Positions 9,501-18,121 of a DNA stretch of 64,000 nt are shown in pieces (positions within the stretch are counted from its first letter, which is position 1; every line of letters begins with the position of its first letter). Both the position numbers and the translations under genes were made by a program. The notes under the pieces were generated by a model. That model ran no database searches. It saw only the letters and a program-made list of their open reading frames with translations, and was not told the DNA's origin. The DNA comes from JAZBPO01 sp963691775. GTDB lineage: Bacteria; Pseudomonadota; Gammaproteobacteria; Pseudomonadales; Azotimanducaceae. The stretch spans positions 3,162,001 to 3,226,000 of the forward strand of contig OY829369.1 in the NCBI GenBank assembly GCA_963691775.1, in the 5' to 3' direction.

Positions 9501-9637
9501 CTTCGGGTCTCGGGGGGTCGGGTGTCCCGGTGGATCTCGAGCGCCTGGTCCTCCCTAAACCATACGACGCCCGCACGCTGATCGCTGCGGTCACGAAGCA
9601 GCTTGAGAGCCATGCCGCGCGCGCTGCGCACCGCTGA
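6560..9637 (+). CDS. Hybrid sensor histidine kinase / response regulator
   Basis: Domain order: about seven N-terminal transmembrane segments (residues ~10-240), two PAS-like regions (~255-380 and ~385-500, the second with VFEHSPIPMMVVDP), a GAF-like stretch, the HisKA box VSGSVAHDFNNLL with phospho-His near residue 662, an HATPase domain (N box NLVSNARDAS, G boxes VDAGQGIPP and GAGTGLGLPL), and a C-terminal receiver (VEDEPLVGRF, acceptor Asp near 953 in LVLTDIGLPG, Lys in LPKPYD). The start at 6560 follows GGGGGG; an alternative ATG lies at 6497. The HDFNN-type kinase class often signals to a detached NarL/FixJ regulator, and orphan regulators of that kind occur at 11.8, 26.0 and 29.8 kb. 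Confidence 0.9.
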   Translation: MAELVVDGRVSITLMLLSVALAMIAGVSAQALTDRIFRTRQLPYAHSRVLSVLIISITVALCQLLALGALDDLRAFETEAIERASAWFVIVGTVFFASVFDAEDVPHGETRGVPQLLVFVLAAVLLHQFGVVERLTPEWRVERWIGAIASFAICLALVTPFLDHFVDRRFDVRSPWVPGLVMGLAGTLPFLPVNLYTFAAAQPQAAPVPEALEALRSRGIVSAVVMLALFHCLGWVLAWRASQRHVLAQRGLHRMEATLDALLDDRPAWAAVLDEEGQVLAISGHVRDAPVALGDATGRLLVEALPSGLRGDVARALAKARRTPGRAVVRRVTFEAQPGVEETVEFRLVDRTEDPEVRGVVFVIHVTTLLVAERRALLAQQRVYQQVFEHSPIPMMVVDPVRDRILEANGAAVDCYGWASEELVGSHVRKIIAPESYTPAEQFWAGAKDGPLPTVHRRRDGTRFSVRISSAAYYEEGEARRLAMVENVDALVRQNALRSGEIELLRSLIRSNDIGAWLGGLVHWLAEQCPTQFQVAALWLDPNRPLIAQRGSDPLVEARLQDLDVERLRIELRDDGLRPLRGTAEGPQPLWLMSVKDGEGSVLGFVGASVLRGRAPSDSVIQVLDLAAKLTAFAAERERAQQVLLRSQRMETLGRVSGSVAHDFNNLLTVIVGEADMIGEVITEHPIAATSHQNLMDAANRAAGIARRLLVMAHQRPRKVEVLSLDTVLRESRLWLSDQLAEGAVVDLSLPDVGPSIECDRGQLEASLLNLVSNARDASPSGKGVSMSLSLERLDGPTPVDSGTLGPARYAVINVVDAGQGIPPSLLPRVLDPFCTTKAGAGTGLGLPLVANFAAESGGGVSLKSELGVGTTVSIWLPIVVPEREKKGTKPAESETSGSARARVLLVEDEPLVGRFVARTLERVGFEVAVLDSADEACARLQSAEKFDLVLTDIGLPGHMDGVDLARWIARERAEIAVLISSGLGGSGVPVDLERLVLPKPYDARTLIAAVTKQLESHAARAAHR

Positions 9638-9738
9638 GTGGGCCCGGTCATCGCCGTTGCCTTCGTCCGCGCGGGGTTGCCGGGGACCGATTCCGCTTCT
9701 GCCATAATCGCTGCCACGCCCTCGCGTGAGAGACCCCC

Positions 9739-10602
9739 GTGCCAGAGCTCGCCCAGAAAGACTTTGCCGAACTTGAACGCTTTGGCGCCGATGCCCTGAG
9801 AGCCGCCGCCGTTCCGGCGCTCGCGCACTTTCGCCGTCGCCCAGCCGTCCAGGACAAGGGCGCGGGCATAGGCCGAGGCGGGGGCGGGGGCGGCGTCTAT
9901 GACCCGGTGACGGTCGCTGACCGCGAGAGCGAACGGGTGCTTCGTGAAGCCATCGCCCAAGCCTGGCCGGGTGACGGCATCCTCGGTGAGGAGGCAGGCG
10001 GCGAACGCATGGACTCTAAGCGCCTGTGGACCATCGACCCCATCGACGGCACGCGAGGCTACGTCAGCGGATTCGCCCAGTGGGGCATGTTGCTCGCGTT
10101 TTCCGTAGACGGTGCGCCAGTGCTCGGACTTATGCACCAGCCTTGGACCGACGAGCTCTGGATCGGGTCGCCTCTTGGCGCCCGCCTGGAGGCGGGCCCG
10201 CGCGCCGGAGTGCCGGCGTCTGATTCGCCGATCCGGGTACGCGAATGCGACGACTTGGGGTCAGCGGTGCTCGCGACCACTGATCCGTTCCTGTTCCAGG
10301 GGGCGGAGGCGCCCCCCTTCCAGAGTCTTCTCGGCGCCGTGCGCCTCGGTCGTTACGGCGGTGATTGCTACGCCTACTGCATGCTCGCCATGGGGCAGCT
10401 CGACCTTGTTGTGGAATCGGGCCTGTCGCCCTGGGACGTGCGCGCGCTTATTCCGATCGTTAAGGCAGCGGGTGGTTACATCACCGACTGGCGGGGCGAT
10501 TCCTGTGCCGACGGCGGTCAGGTGCTCGCAAGCGGCGACGCGCGGATGCACGAATGTGCGCTGGAACATCTCGCATCTGTTGCCAAGGGGAGCGGCGCAT
10601 GA
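9739..10602 (+). CDS. Inositol monophosphatase family phosphatase (histidinol-phosphatase HisN-like)
   Basis: This Mg2+-dependent phosphatase of 287 residues has the family metal sites GEEAGG (Glu-Glu), WTIDPIDGTRGYVSG (DPIDGT) and SPWDVRALIPIVKAAGG (WD motif). The YDPVTVADRESE segment near residue 54-65 and GDCYAYCMLAMGQLDLV are closest to HisN-type histidinol phosphatases, but some members act on nucleotide 3'-phosphates or inositol phosphate, so the substrate stays open. It starts with GTG at 9739. A glycine run (RGGGGGG) at residues ~46-52 is unusual and may be a linker or a sequence artefact. Its stop overlaps the start of the CoA-transferase (ATGA). Confidence 0.83.
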   Translation: MPELAQKDFAELERFGADALRAAAVPALAHFRRRPAVQDKGAGIGRGGGGGGVYDPVTVADRESERVLREAIAQAWPGDGILGEEAGGERMDSKRLWTIDPIDGTRGYVSGFAQWGMLLAFSVDGAPVLGLMHQPWTDELWIGSPLGARLEAGPRAGVPASDSPIRVRECDDLGSAVLATTDPFLFQGAEAPPFQSLLGAVRLGRYGGDCYAYCMLAMGQLDLVVESGLSPWDVRALIPIVKAAGGYITDWRGDSCADGGQVLASGDARMHECALEHLASVAKGSGA

Positions 10603-11756
10603 AGTTCGACGGCATCCGGGTATTGGACCTTTCGCTGTTCCTGCCGGGCCCGAACGCGACCCTCATGATGGCCGACCACGGGGCCGAGGTGATCAAGATC
10701 GAGACCCTTGCCGAGGGAGAGCCGAATCGCCACATCGGCCAGATGCGCAATGGCGTGTCGGTCTATTTCGACTGCACGCACCGCGGCAAGCGCAGCCTTA
10801 CCCTGAATTTGAAGGATGCGCGGGGGCGCGAGGCTTTCATGAAGCTTGTCGACAGCGCCGATGTGGTCGTCGAGGCGTTCCGTCCCGGCGTCGTCGATCG
10901 CCTTGGAATCGGCCCGGAAGCGGTTCGGGCGCAGAACCCGCGAATCGTCTACGCATCCATTTCAGCCTTTGGCCAGACCGGCCCGTTGGTCGGCAGGCCT
11001 GCGCACGATCTTGCGGTCGAGGCCATGTGCGGATTGCTGTCCAACAATGCAGATTCCGATGGCCGCCCCGTGCTGCCGGCCATGCCCTCCGGCGACATGC
11101 TGGCGTCCGCATTGGCGCTCGCCGGAATCTCGATGGCGCTGTTTCGGCGCGAGCAGACGGGCGTGGGCGACTATCTCGATCTTGCGATGATGGATTCCAT
11201 CCTTGCTGCCATGCCGAATTCCATGGGTGCGGCGTTCGGTGAGCGGCGAGCGCCCGTGCGCAGCGAGGAGCGAATCTGGGGCGGCAATGCCTTCTATCGA
11301 ATCTACCGCTGCGCAGACGATGAGGCGCTTGTACTCGGCGGCGTCGAGATGAAATTCGTGCGAGCGCTGCTCACGGCGCTCGAACGGCCGGATCTCGTTT
11401 CATGCTGCGAGCGCCCGGGCGCCGGGCAAGCACCGGTCGTGGAGTTTCTCGAGGCGGCTTTCGCATCGCGGCCGCGCTCACACTGGCTGGCATTTCTTGA
11501 GGGCCTCGACGTCTGCTTCGCACCCGTCAATGACCTGCGGACCGGCCTCGATCTTGAGCAGACGCGCGCGCGGGAGATGGTGCTGGAGGATGCGGCGGGG
11601 AGGGAGCATCTCGGTACGCCGCTCAAGTTCGCGCAGGAGCCCGGGGCCCCTGTGCTCACAAGCCCAGCGCACGGGGCAGATACGGATCGGCTGCTTGCCG
11701 AACTCGGCTACAGTGCTGATGCGATTGCTGAGCTGCGTCGCGCGGGCGTGTGCTGA
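10599..11756 (+). CDS. CaiB/BaiF family (class III) acyl-CoA transferase
   Basis: The 385-residue protein opens with FDGIRVLDLSLFLPGPNATLMM and ADHGAEVIKIE, the hallmark of family III CoA-transferases. Later come YFDCTHRGKRSLTLNLKD, DVVVEAFRPGVVDRLGIG and a catalytic Asp region at LDLAMMDSILA. Such enzymes move CoA between carboxylic acids by a ping-free mechanism; carnitine, formate/oxalate and bile-acid members exist, and the substrate here is unknown. The ATG at 10599 overlaps the upstream stop (ATGA), showing translational coupling to the phosphatase. The in-frame extension to 10554 was rejected because it lies inside that gene. Confidence 0.87.
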   Translation: MKFDGIRVLDLSLFLPGPNATLMMADHGAEVIKIETLAEGEPNRHIGQMRNGVSVYFDCTHRGKRSLTLNLKDARGREAFMKLVDSADVVVEAFRPGVVDRLGIGPEAVRAQNPRIVYASISAFGQTGPLVGRPAHDLAVEAMCGLLSNNADSDGRPVLPAMPSGDMLASALALAGISMALFRREQTGVGDYLDLAMMDSILAAMPNSMGAAFGERRAPVRSEERIWGGNAFYRIYRCADDEALVLGGVEMKFVRALLTALERPDLVSCCERPGAGQAPVVEFLEAAFASRPRSHWLAFLEGLDVCFAPVNDLRTGLDLEQTRAREMVLEDAAGREHLGTPLKFAQEPGAPVLTSPAHGADTDRLLAELGYSADAIAELRRAGVC

Positions 11757-11759
11757 GCC

Positions 11760-12458
11760 TCAGCCTGCGTCGAGGCCGATGAGCCCTTGCCGCGTGGCCT
11801 CAAGCGTCGCTTCGGCGCGTGAAGAGATATTGAGTTTTCGGTAAATGACCTTCACGTAGCCTGCAGCCGTGTTGCGGGTGATCCCGAGCATCTCGGCGAC
11901 GCGGGCAACGGTATAGCCCTTGGCTATGAGCGTGAGTACTTCGCGCTCGCGCTGCGTGAGAAGCGTATGCGCGTTCGCATCCCCATCCGCGCCCTCGTCC
12001 TGAAACACCGACAGCAGCTTGCGCGCGATCGACGGCGACAGCGGCGGACGGCCTGCGTGGATTCCGGCAAGCATCTCTACCAGATCGTTCCGAGACTGAT
12101 CCTTGAGTACGTACCCCTCGGCGCCGGCGCGCAGGGCGCCGAAGAGATGGCGGTCGTCGTCAAAGATGGTGGTGACCACCGTCAGCACGTCCTGGTCAGC
12201 GGTGCGCAGTTCGGCGATCAGATCGGTTCCGGATCCGTCGGGGAGGCCGAGGTCGATCAGCGCGATTTCCGGTGCGTGCTGCGCGCAGGCCTTGCGACCG
12301 GACGCCAGGTCCCAGGCTTCGCTGATCTGTATGCCGGGGAATGCGTGGGCAAGGGCGTCCACAAGCCATGCTCTGGCTTCGGTGAGGTCTTCTACGACCA
12401 GGCCACTTCTCGGCGCCTCACCCAAGGGGCTTCTCCGCTCTAGCACTCCCGCCAGCAT
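11760..12458 (-). CDS. NarL/LuxR-type response regulator
   Basis: This has an N-terminal receiver (acidic VVEDLTEA, acceptor Asp in IALIDLGLPDGSG near residue 76, Thr in VTTIFDD, Lys in YVLKDQS) and a C-terminal LuxR helix-turn-helix (LTQREREVLTLIAKGYTVARVAEMLGI, residues ~165-192). The first 15 residues before the receiver may not be translated. It is convergent with the CoA-transferase, 3 bases apart. No kinase gene is adjacent; the hybrid kinase at 6.6 kb is the nearest candidate partner. Confidence 0.87.
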   Translation of the reverse strand: MLAGVLERRSPLGEAPRSGLVVEDLTEARAWLVDALAHAFPGIQISEAWDLASGRKACAQHAPEIALIDLGLPDGSGTDLIAELRTADQDVLTVVTTIFDDDRHLFGALRAGAEGYVLKDQSRNDLVEMLAGIHAGRPPLSPSIARKLLSVFQDEGADGDANAHTLLTQREREVLTLIAKGYTVARVAEMLGITRNTAAGYVKVIYRKLNISSRAEATLEATRQGLIGLDAG

Positions 12459-12620
12459 ACGGCAGCGCTTCGGATCACCGCCCCCCCCGTTCTGGTGGTT
12501 GCTGCGTCTGGCCCCCTCATCGGGGGGTGTTCGGTGATCGAATCCCGCGCTGTCATAGCGTCACCACGTGCGGAGCGGGTGACCTGCACCCGTGAGCAAT
12601 ACCTCTCGAGGGGGCAGAGC

Positions 12621-13946
12621 ATGAAGGCGTTCGATGGGACACCGATTCGCGGATTCGGAGCAGCGATTGCGCTCATGTGCGCTTTTGCCGTCGACGCCGA
12701 CGCGGCGTTCAAGGCAAAGGAGTATCCAGAGTGCTACGCGCCAATCGAGGGTGCGCGGGATCAGGTGCCGCCGCCCCCGACGGACTACGCCGGCAAGGCG
12801 AAGGCCATCGGGAACATGGCAGGTGCCGTCGGGCGTATCGGCGGCTTCGGTGGGCTCGGCGGCGCGCTTGGCGGGCTTGGCGCAGCGGCTGGGACGGCGA
12901 ATCAGGTCGTCACCTATTCCGGCTGGATCGCTGATGCAGCTGAGTTCGGGCAGATGATGCGCACTGATTATCCGGAGCTCGGCGGTCGTCTCATCGCATA
13001 TGGTGAAAAGATCGAAGCCGACGCAAACGGACTTCGTCAGGCTGGCAAGGCCGCCTTGAAGTCGCAGAACTGCTACGCGGAGGCCTACGATGCACTGGTT
13101 GCGGACATCGAGTCTGGTGCGGTGAAGCGCCGCCAGCGCAATCGGCGCTACAAGGAAATCACGGAGGGTCTGGACGTTACCTCCGAGCTGCTGATCGATG
13201 CTCGCAATCGCATGAATGCCAATATCCGCGCCTACAATGATGGCCTTGCCGCAGACACCGGCGCGGCGGGTCTGAACCTTGGTGAGCTTGTCGGTGCCGC
13301 TGCGTCCAGCGGTCTGGCAAGCCAGGCGCTTGCGAATCTTGGCGAGGAAGCGACGGATGCGTTCTGTGATCCCTTTGACAGCGCCTGTGCCCGGCGTCAG
13401 GCGGCGTATCGCGCGCAAGCGGCTGGAGGGTGGGTTGGCCTCTATACCGATGCGAACAGCGCAGTCATCGCACCGCAATATGGCATTGCGCAGGACGTCG
13501 CCCTGCAGGCGGCCCTCTACAGCGGTAACGGTGCAGCCGCGGTCGGTGCGCTTGGCGCGGCCGGCGCAGCCACTCAGGCCTTTTCAGGCTATGTAGCGCT
13601 TACCTCCACACAGCGCGATCAGCCCATCTGCGCTGGCATCGATGACGGCGACGCGCTCTTCGCCTGCCTTGAGAGCGACGGAGCCGTTACGCAGCCGTCG
13701 AACGTCGAAGGCTTCGTACTCGACGATCTCAGCACGCTTGGACTGCTGACTTACGCAGGCGGCGCAGACGCGGCGGCGGGGGCCCTTGCCGCGGCCGCTG
13801 GCGCGTCGGTCGAACAAGCGACGCTTAGCCAGCTGCTCATGGCGGGTGAGGTAAGCGTCGAGTACCTGGCCGTGAATCGCGGATTGAATGCTGCCGATCG
13901 CAGCCAAGCGACCGTTTCGGAGAAAACCGGCGAGCGGCCCTGGTGA
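12621..13946 (+). CDS. Secreted Ala/Gly-rich protein of unknown function
   Basis: The 441-residue protein starts at 12621 behind GAGGGGG. It has a likely signal peptide (MKAFDGTPIRGFGAAIALMCAFAVDADA) followed by a mature N-terminus with KEYPECYAPIEGA. A glycine/alanine-rich segment at residues ~65-95 (GAVGRIGGFGGLGGALGGLG) could insert in a membrane. Further on are a charged helical region (residues ~110-200) and an Ala-rich C-terminal half with paired Cys (FCDPFDSACARR; ICAGIDDGDALFACLE). I do not recognise a family. It is divergent from the response regulator at 12458 across 162 bases, so the two could share a control region. Confidence 0.6.
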   Translation: MKAFDGTPIRGFGAAIALMCAFAVDADAAFKAKEYPECYAPIEGARDQVPPPPTDYAGKAKAIGNMAGAVGRIGGFGGLGGALGGLGAAAGTANQVVTYSGWIADAAEFGQMMRTDYPELGGRLIAYGEKIEADANGLRQAGKAALKSQNCYAEAYDALVADIESGAVKRRQRNRRYKEITEGLDVTSELLIDARNRMNANIRAYNDGLAADTGAAGLNLGELVGAAASSGLASQALANLGEEATDAFCDPFDSACARRQAAYRAQAAGGWVGLYTDANSAVIAPQYGIAQDVALQAALYSGNGAAAVGALGAAGAATQAFSGYVALTSTQRDQPICAGIDDGDALFACLESDGAVTQPSNVEGFVLDDLSTLGLLTYAGGADAAAGALAAAAGASVEQATLSQLLMAGEVSVEYLAVNRGLNAADRSQATVSEKTGERPW

Positions 13947-13976
13947 AGCTGCGCTTGCGTTGCGCCGCGCCTGGGG

Positions 13977-14273
13977 TCAGCTACCGGCGATGCGGTAGCG
14001 AAGCGTGACGACGCTGGCGAGGGGCAGGAATTCCGCACAGCCTATCAGGCGCTGTGACGCCGCCGATGCATTGAGCAAGTGGACGCTGTGCTGCGTGCGA
14101 TCATCCGTCTGGGCGAGGTAGCGCACGACGGTTGCCTGGTCATAGGCTTGCGTACAGCCACCGGATTGGGGGTTGGCTGGCGCCGCCAGCGTTTCGGGGG
14201 GCGAGTGATCGGTGCCCCGACAGCCCGCAAGCGCGATCAGAGCCAACGGAACGATGAGCCGTAAACGTCGCAT
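13977..14273 (-). CDS. Small lipoprotein of unknown function
   Basis: The 98-residue product has a type II signal peptide: MRRLRLIVPLALIALAGC with lipobox LAGC at Cys18, so it is probably anchored to the outer membrane. The mature part has three further Cys and a beta-rich C-terminus (LASVVTLRYRIAG). The ATG at 14273 is 6 bases from a run of Gs on the minus strand; further in-frame starts lie at 14279 and 14288. It converges with the secreted Ala/Gly-rich gene 30 bases away, but a shared role is only a guess. Confidence 0.6.
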   Translation of the reverse strand: MRRLRLIVPLALIALAGCRGTDHSPPETLAAPANPQSGGCTQAYDQATVVRYLAQTDDRTQHSVHLLNASAASQRLIGCAEFLPLASVVTLRYRIAGS

Positions 14274-14381
14274 GAGCATCCCCCCCAACAGTCACCCGAG
14301 AGTCTGCGACGGTTAACCGCAGGTCAACCCGTGCTGAAGTCAGGTCGACGCTTCACCGACGAGCGGTCTTTGAACAGGTGT

Positions 14382-15746
14382 CTAATGTGACGCAGTTCCG
14401 TAGGCCTGAGCGGGCAGCCAGGTGACGATTTCCGGCCATGCGAACACCAGAGCGCCGCCGACGGCCTGCAGGGCGATGAAGGGCATGACGCCGCGGTAAA
14501 TCGTGCGCACGTCGATGCCGGGTGGTGCGACGCCTTTGAGGTAGAAGATGGCGAAGCCCACCGGGGGCGTCAGGAAGGATGTCTGCAGGCACACGGCAAA
14601 CAGCACCGTGAACCAGACCGGGTCGAAGCCGAGGCTCGTCACTACTGGCGCGACGAGCGGCAGCACGATGAGCGTGATCTCGATCCAGTCGAGAAAGAAG
14701 CCGAGCAGGAAGGTGGCGAGCAGGATCGTGAGCACGATGCCCTCTGGGCCAAAGGGCAGGCCGAGCAGCGCGCGCTCCATGAGTTCGTCGCCTCCCAGGC
14801 CGCGCAGCACCAGCGAGTAGGCGGTCGCCCCGAGGAAAACGGCGAAGATGAAGGCGGTCGTTCGGCTTGTCTGCAGCAGCACGTCGCGAAGTACGCCGTG
14901 ATCGAGGCGGCCATTTGCCCAGGCGAGCAGCGTGGCACCGGCAGCGCCGACGCCGGCCGCCTCCGTCGGCGTCGCGATGCCGAAGAAGATGCTGCCGAGC
15001 ACGGACAGGATCAGGGCCGCGGGCGGCAGCACGGCTTTCAGCACGTCGGTGACAAGACCGAGATCGACGGCTTCGGCCCCTTCCATCGCAGGCGCCGCGC
15101 CCGGGTTCAGGCGGGCGTAGAAAAGAATCCACGCAACATACAGGCTCGCCAGGAGCACGCCCGGCAGGAGTGCGCCGAGGAATAGGTCACCCACCGACAT
15201 GGCCAGTCGATCGGCCATGAGCACGAGCATGATGCTCGGCGGCACAAGGATGCCGAGCGTGCCAACGGCGCAGACCGTGCCGGCCGCGAAATGCGGTGCG
15301 TAGCCTTCCTTCAGCATGACGGGCAGGCCGAGCAGCGCAAGGAGCACGACAGATGCTCCGATGATGCCGGTCGAGGCAGCGAGGAGGAGGCCGATCAGCG
15401 CGACCGTCACTGCGAGGCCCCCCCGCACGGCGCCGAACAGGCGTACGAAGTTGCGCATGAGCGCGTCCGCCATGCCCGAACGATCGAGCATGAGTCCCAT
15501 GAAGACGAACATGGGCAGGGCAACGAGCACCCAGTTGCCCATCACGTCCCAGATGCGCTCGACGGAGATCGAGGTGTACGCCCAGTCGACATGGGTCGGC
15601 AGATCGAGATCGACCTCGACGATGATCGCCAGCGCAGTGAAGAGCACTGCCAGGCCGCCAAGCACCCAGGCGACCGGGAAGCCCGTGAAGATGAGCGTGA
15701 TGAAGGTCGCGAACATCGCGATCGCGAGCCATTCGCCCGGCGTCAT
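14382..15746 (-). CDS. dctM: TRAP transporter large permease (DctM family)
   Basis: A 454-residue protein with about 12 hydrophobic segments, opening with WLAIAMFATFITLIFTGFPVAW. It carries the DctM signatures GGLAVTVALIGLLLAASTGI and TEAAGVGAAGATLLA, and conserved PPSIMLVLMAD. It is the channel-forming subunit that couples solute import to the Na+ or H+ gradient. It is last in the order dctP-dctQ-dctM, and its start overlaps the dctQ stop by 4 bases (ATGA). Confidence 0.92.
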   Translation of the reverse strand: MTPGEWLAIAMFATFITLIFTGFPVAWVLGGLAVLFTALAIIVEVDLDLPTHVDWAYTSISVERIWDVMGNWVLVALPMFVFMGLMLDRSGMADALMRNFVRLFGAVRGGLAVTVALIGLLLAASTGIIGASVVLLALLGLPVMLKEGYAPHFAAGTVCAVGTLGILVPPSIMLVLMADRLAMSVGDLFLGALLPGVLLASLYVAWILFYARLNPGAAPAMEGAEAVDLGLVTDVLKAVLPPAALILSVLGSIFFGIATPTEAAGVGAAGATLLAWANGRLDHGVLRDVLLQTSRTTAFIFAVFLGATAYSLVLRGLGGDELMERALLGLPFGPEGIVLTILLATFLLGFFLDWIEITLIVLPLVAPVVTSLGFDPVWFTVLFAVCLQTSFLTPPVGFAIFYLKGVAPPGIDVRTIYRGVMPFIALQAVGGALVFAWPEIVTWLPAQAYGTASH

Positions 15747-16357
15747 CGAGGCGATGCCTCCGTGTCGGCACCGCCTACTGCATCGCCTTTGGCACTGCCA
15801 TGGGCGCGTCCGGGCCAGTCGAAGAGCAGGCAGGTGGCGCGCGTCAATCGCGCGATGGCGGCGAGTCCGAGCAGCGCGAATCCGAGCGGCAGCACGGCCT
15901 TCATGAGCCAGCGATAGGGCAGGCCGCCCGGCGCCTGCGACACCTCGCCGACGACCCAGGACGCGCGCACGAAGGGCACGGAGTAGTAGAGAACGAGGGC
16001 GACGAACGGCAGCAGCAGCAGGAGCGTGCCGTAGATTTCCACCCAGGCACGCCAGCGCAGGGGCATGCGCTCGTGCAGGACGTCGACGCGAACGTGGTCG
16101 TCACCCACGACGCCGAGGGAAAGAGCGATGAGGAAGCCGAGGGCATACACGTGCCATTGCAGTTCCTCCAGTTCGACGCGCCCTTCGCCAAACACGTAGC
16201 GGAGTACCACCGAGCTTGCGATGAGCGCGAGGAGGACAAGCCAGAGCCAGGAGGCCCAGGCGCCGAGACGCTCGAGCTGGCGATCAATGGCCCGCGAGAA
16301 GCGCGTCTCCGGCAACTGCTCTGCTTCGGCTGGGACGGGCAACTCCGAGCGCGCCAT
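15743..16357 (-). CDS. dctQ: TRAP transporter small permease (DctQ family)
   Basis: A 204-residue protein with four membrane segments starting near residue 32 (ASWLWLVLLALIASSVVLRYVFG). It has the DctQ landmarks ELQWHVYALGFLIALSLGVVGDDHVRVDV and an RWRAWVEIYGTLLLLLPF loop. It stabilises DctM in the membrane. Its start shares one base with the dctP stop (TGATG) and its stop overlaps the dctM start, so the three genes are one tightly coupled operon. The cytoplasmic C-terminus carries an acidic/basic tail. Confidence 0.9.
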   Translation of the reverse strand: MARSELPVPAEAEQLPETRFSRAIDRQLERLGAWASWLWLVLLALIASSVVLRYVFGEGRVELEELQWHVYALGFLIALSLGVVGDDHVRVDVLHERMPLRWRAWVEIYGTLLLLLPFVALVLYYSVPFVRASWVVGEVSQAPGGLPYRWLMKAVLPLGFALLGLAAIARLTRATCLLFDWPGRAHGSAKGDAVGGADTEASPR

Positions 16358-17508
16358 CAGAAGTCGCGACGCAGATAGGCAAGGCGCTTCCAGGTGCCGT
16401 AGCTGACACTGAAAGCGCGCTGCGAGGCGAGAATCTCCGCGAATTCCGCGTCGGCCGCAGCTTCTTCGTCGAGTACTTCCTGCGTTACCCGCTGCAATTC
16501 CTCGAGGAGGGCGTCAGGCAGGCGCCCGGCGACGACCCCGGCGTCCGGGAACGCTTCGATCACCGGTCCCTGGAGCGCTTCGGCGCGCGCGAGATTGCGG
16601 GCAACGCCTGCCGTGCAGGTGTGCTCGATCATGGCGCGGGTGGCCGGGCCCAGGCTGTTCCAGGTGTCCGCGCCGACGAGGAGATGGCCGGCCGTGAACG
16701 TCTGATGCCAGCCGGGGAAGTAGTTGAAGCGCGCGATGCGATCAAAGCCGAGCTGGCGATCGACGATGGGCAGGGAGTACTCGGTGGCGTCGATCGCACC
16801 TTTCTCCAAGGCCTGAAACAGATCGCTCCCCGGAATCATGGTCACGGACGCGCCAAGGCGCTGGAGCACTTTGCCGCCGAGGCCAGCGAAGCGAATCTTC
16901 AGGCCCTCGACGTCGCCAAGGTCGGTGATCGGCTCGCGGAACCAGCCCGCCGTTTCGGGTCCGATGAGGCCGCACAGCACCGGGTGTATGCCGCGGCGCT
17001 GATACAGCGCTTCGCCAAGCTGCTGACCGCCGCCCTCGTACCACCAGGCCATGTACTCCCAGGGCTCCATGCCGAAGGGCACGGCGGCGAGGAGCACGGA
17101 TGCCGGGATGCGCCCCTGGTCATAGCCGAGCCAGGTGTAGCCGGCGTCGATCTTGCCGTTCGCAACGGCGTCGGTAATGGCGAAGGCGGAGACGATCTCG
17201 CCAGGTTCGAAGATCTGCCAGGTGATGGCGCCGCCCGTGTTCGCAGCAAGGGCATCGCGCACCCAGACCGAGTTGTCGCCCAGCGCCGGAAGGTTCGTGT
17301 TGAAGGCGACGGGGACGCGCCAGCTCAACGCATCGATCGCAGACGCCTCCGCTGCCGCGCTCTCGGCCGTCTGGTTCACGCTGCGATCGGCCACGTGTTC
17401 GGCATCGCGAAGCGCGAGGCTCGCGATCAGACCGCTGAGGAAGGCGACGACGATGGCGAGTGCGCAGGCACGCGGACTGATCGTCGCGGATCGGGTGGGC
17501 TCGGCCAT
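16357..17508 (-). CDS. dctP: TRAP transporter periplasmic solute-binding protein (DctP/TakP-like)
   Basis: The 383-residue protein has an N-terminal hydrophobic export segment (ACALAIVVAFLSGLIASLAL), then a DctP-fold domain. Recognisable motifs are GLKIRFAGLGGKVLQRLGASVTMIPGSDLFQALEKGAIDATEY, where the Arg is the carboxylate-binding residue, and WHQTFTAGHLLVGADTW. The pattern WWYEGGGQQLGEALYQR with early AFNTNLPALGDN suggests the TakP-like branch that binds 2-oxo acids or similar mono-carboxylates. That substrate is inferred, not shown. It is first in the operon, as usual for the binding protein. Confidence 0.87.
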   Translation of the reverse strand: MAEPTRSATISPRACALAIVVAFLSGLIASLALRDAEHVADRSVNQTAESAAAEASAIDALSWRVPVAFNTNLPALGDNSVWVRDALAANTGGAITWQIFEPGEIVSAFAITDAVANGKIDAGYTWLGYDQGRIPASVLLAAVPFGMEPWEYMAWWYEGGGQQLGEALYQRRGIHPVLCGLIGPETAGWFREPITDLGDVEGLKIRFAGLGGKVLQRLGASVTMIPGSDLFQALEKGAIDATEYSLPIVDRQLGFDRIARFNYFPGWHQTFTAGHLLVGADTWNSLGPATRAMIEHTCTAGVARNLARAEALQGPVIEAFPDAGVVAGRLPDALLEELQRVTQEVLDEEAAADAEFAEILASQRAFSVSYGTWKRLAYLRRDF

Positions 17509-18121
17509 GGTGTGCGTCGCGCTTCGGTTGATGGAGTGCGACCTGATTGTCAGGGCCCCATTGCAAGGCTCGCAAGGACCGCAGGGCTTGCAGGGATCAC
17601 GGAGCTGCGGAGCGCCGTGGTGTATTCATCAGGCCACCCCGCTCCAGCGCAGATGAGCGCTTGCTTGCGTGACTGTATGAACGGCGCAGTGCTGGCGGGG
17701 ACCGGCGCAGCCTGCGGTCGTCGTGGAAGCGTGTCGCATAATCCTCGACCTCGCATGGCGTGGCGGTGAACGAAGGCGCTTCGCTCGGCAGGATGCCGAT
17801 CCTCCTGCAGTGGTCTTGGGCACGCATAGAGGTTGAAGCATGGCCGTTCACGTCGCAGGCTCGCCTCGCGGAGGGTAAAACCTGGACAATTTTGATTTGT
17901 CCAGGTTTGGTCTGGCTGATAACCGGCTTTGTCCAGCTATTGTATTCGCTCAACCGAGCCCTTAGGCTCGATCCTCGCACTGAAGCACAAGCACGGGCAC
18001 CCCTCGAAATTTGCTTCGGTCTGCATTATGTCCATGCCCAGGCACGATAAGCGGTTAGCGCCCTGCGCTTGCTGGTCGACGTGCGCGGGCGACGAATCCC
18101 ATCCTCGGAGGAAGCACCGAC
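17509..18121. other. Intergenic region between divergent dctP and pntAA
   Basis: About 610 bases without a convincing gene. The two flanking operons diverge from here, so their promoters must lie inside. Near 17880-17945 the base composition becomes AT-richer and a segment GTCCAGGTTTGGTCTGGC is partly repeated as TTTGTCCAGC about 25 bases on, a possible regulator site. Short open frames here lack codon bias or ribosome binding sites. Confidence 0.5.
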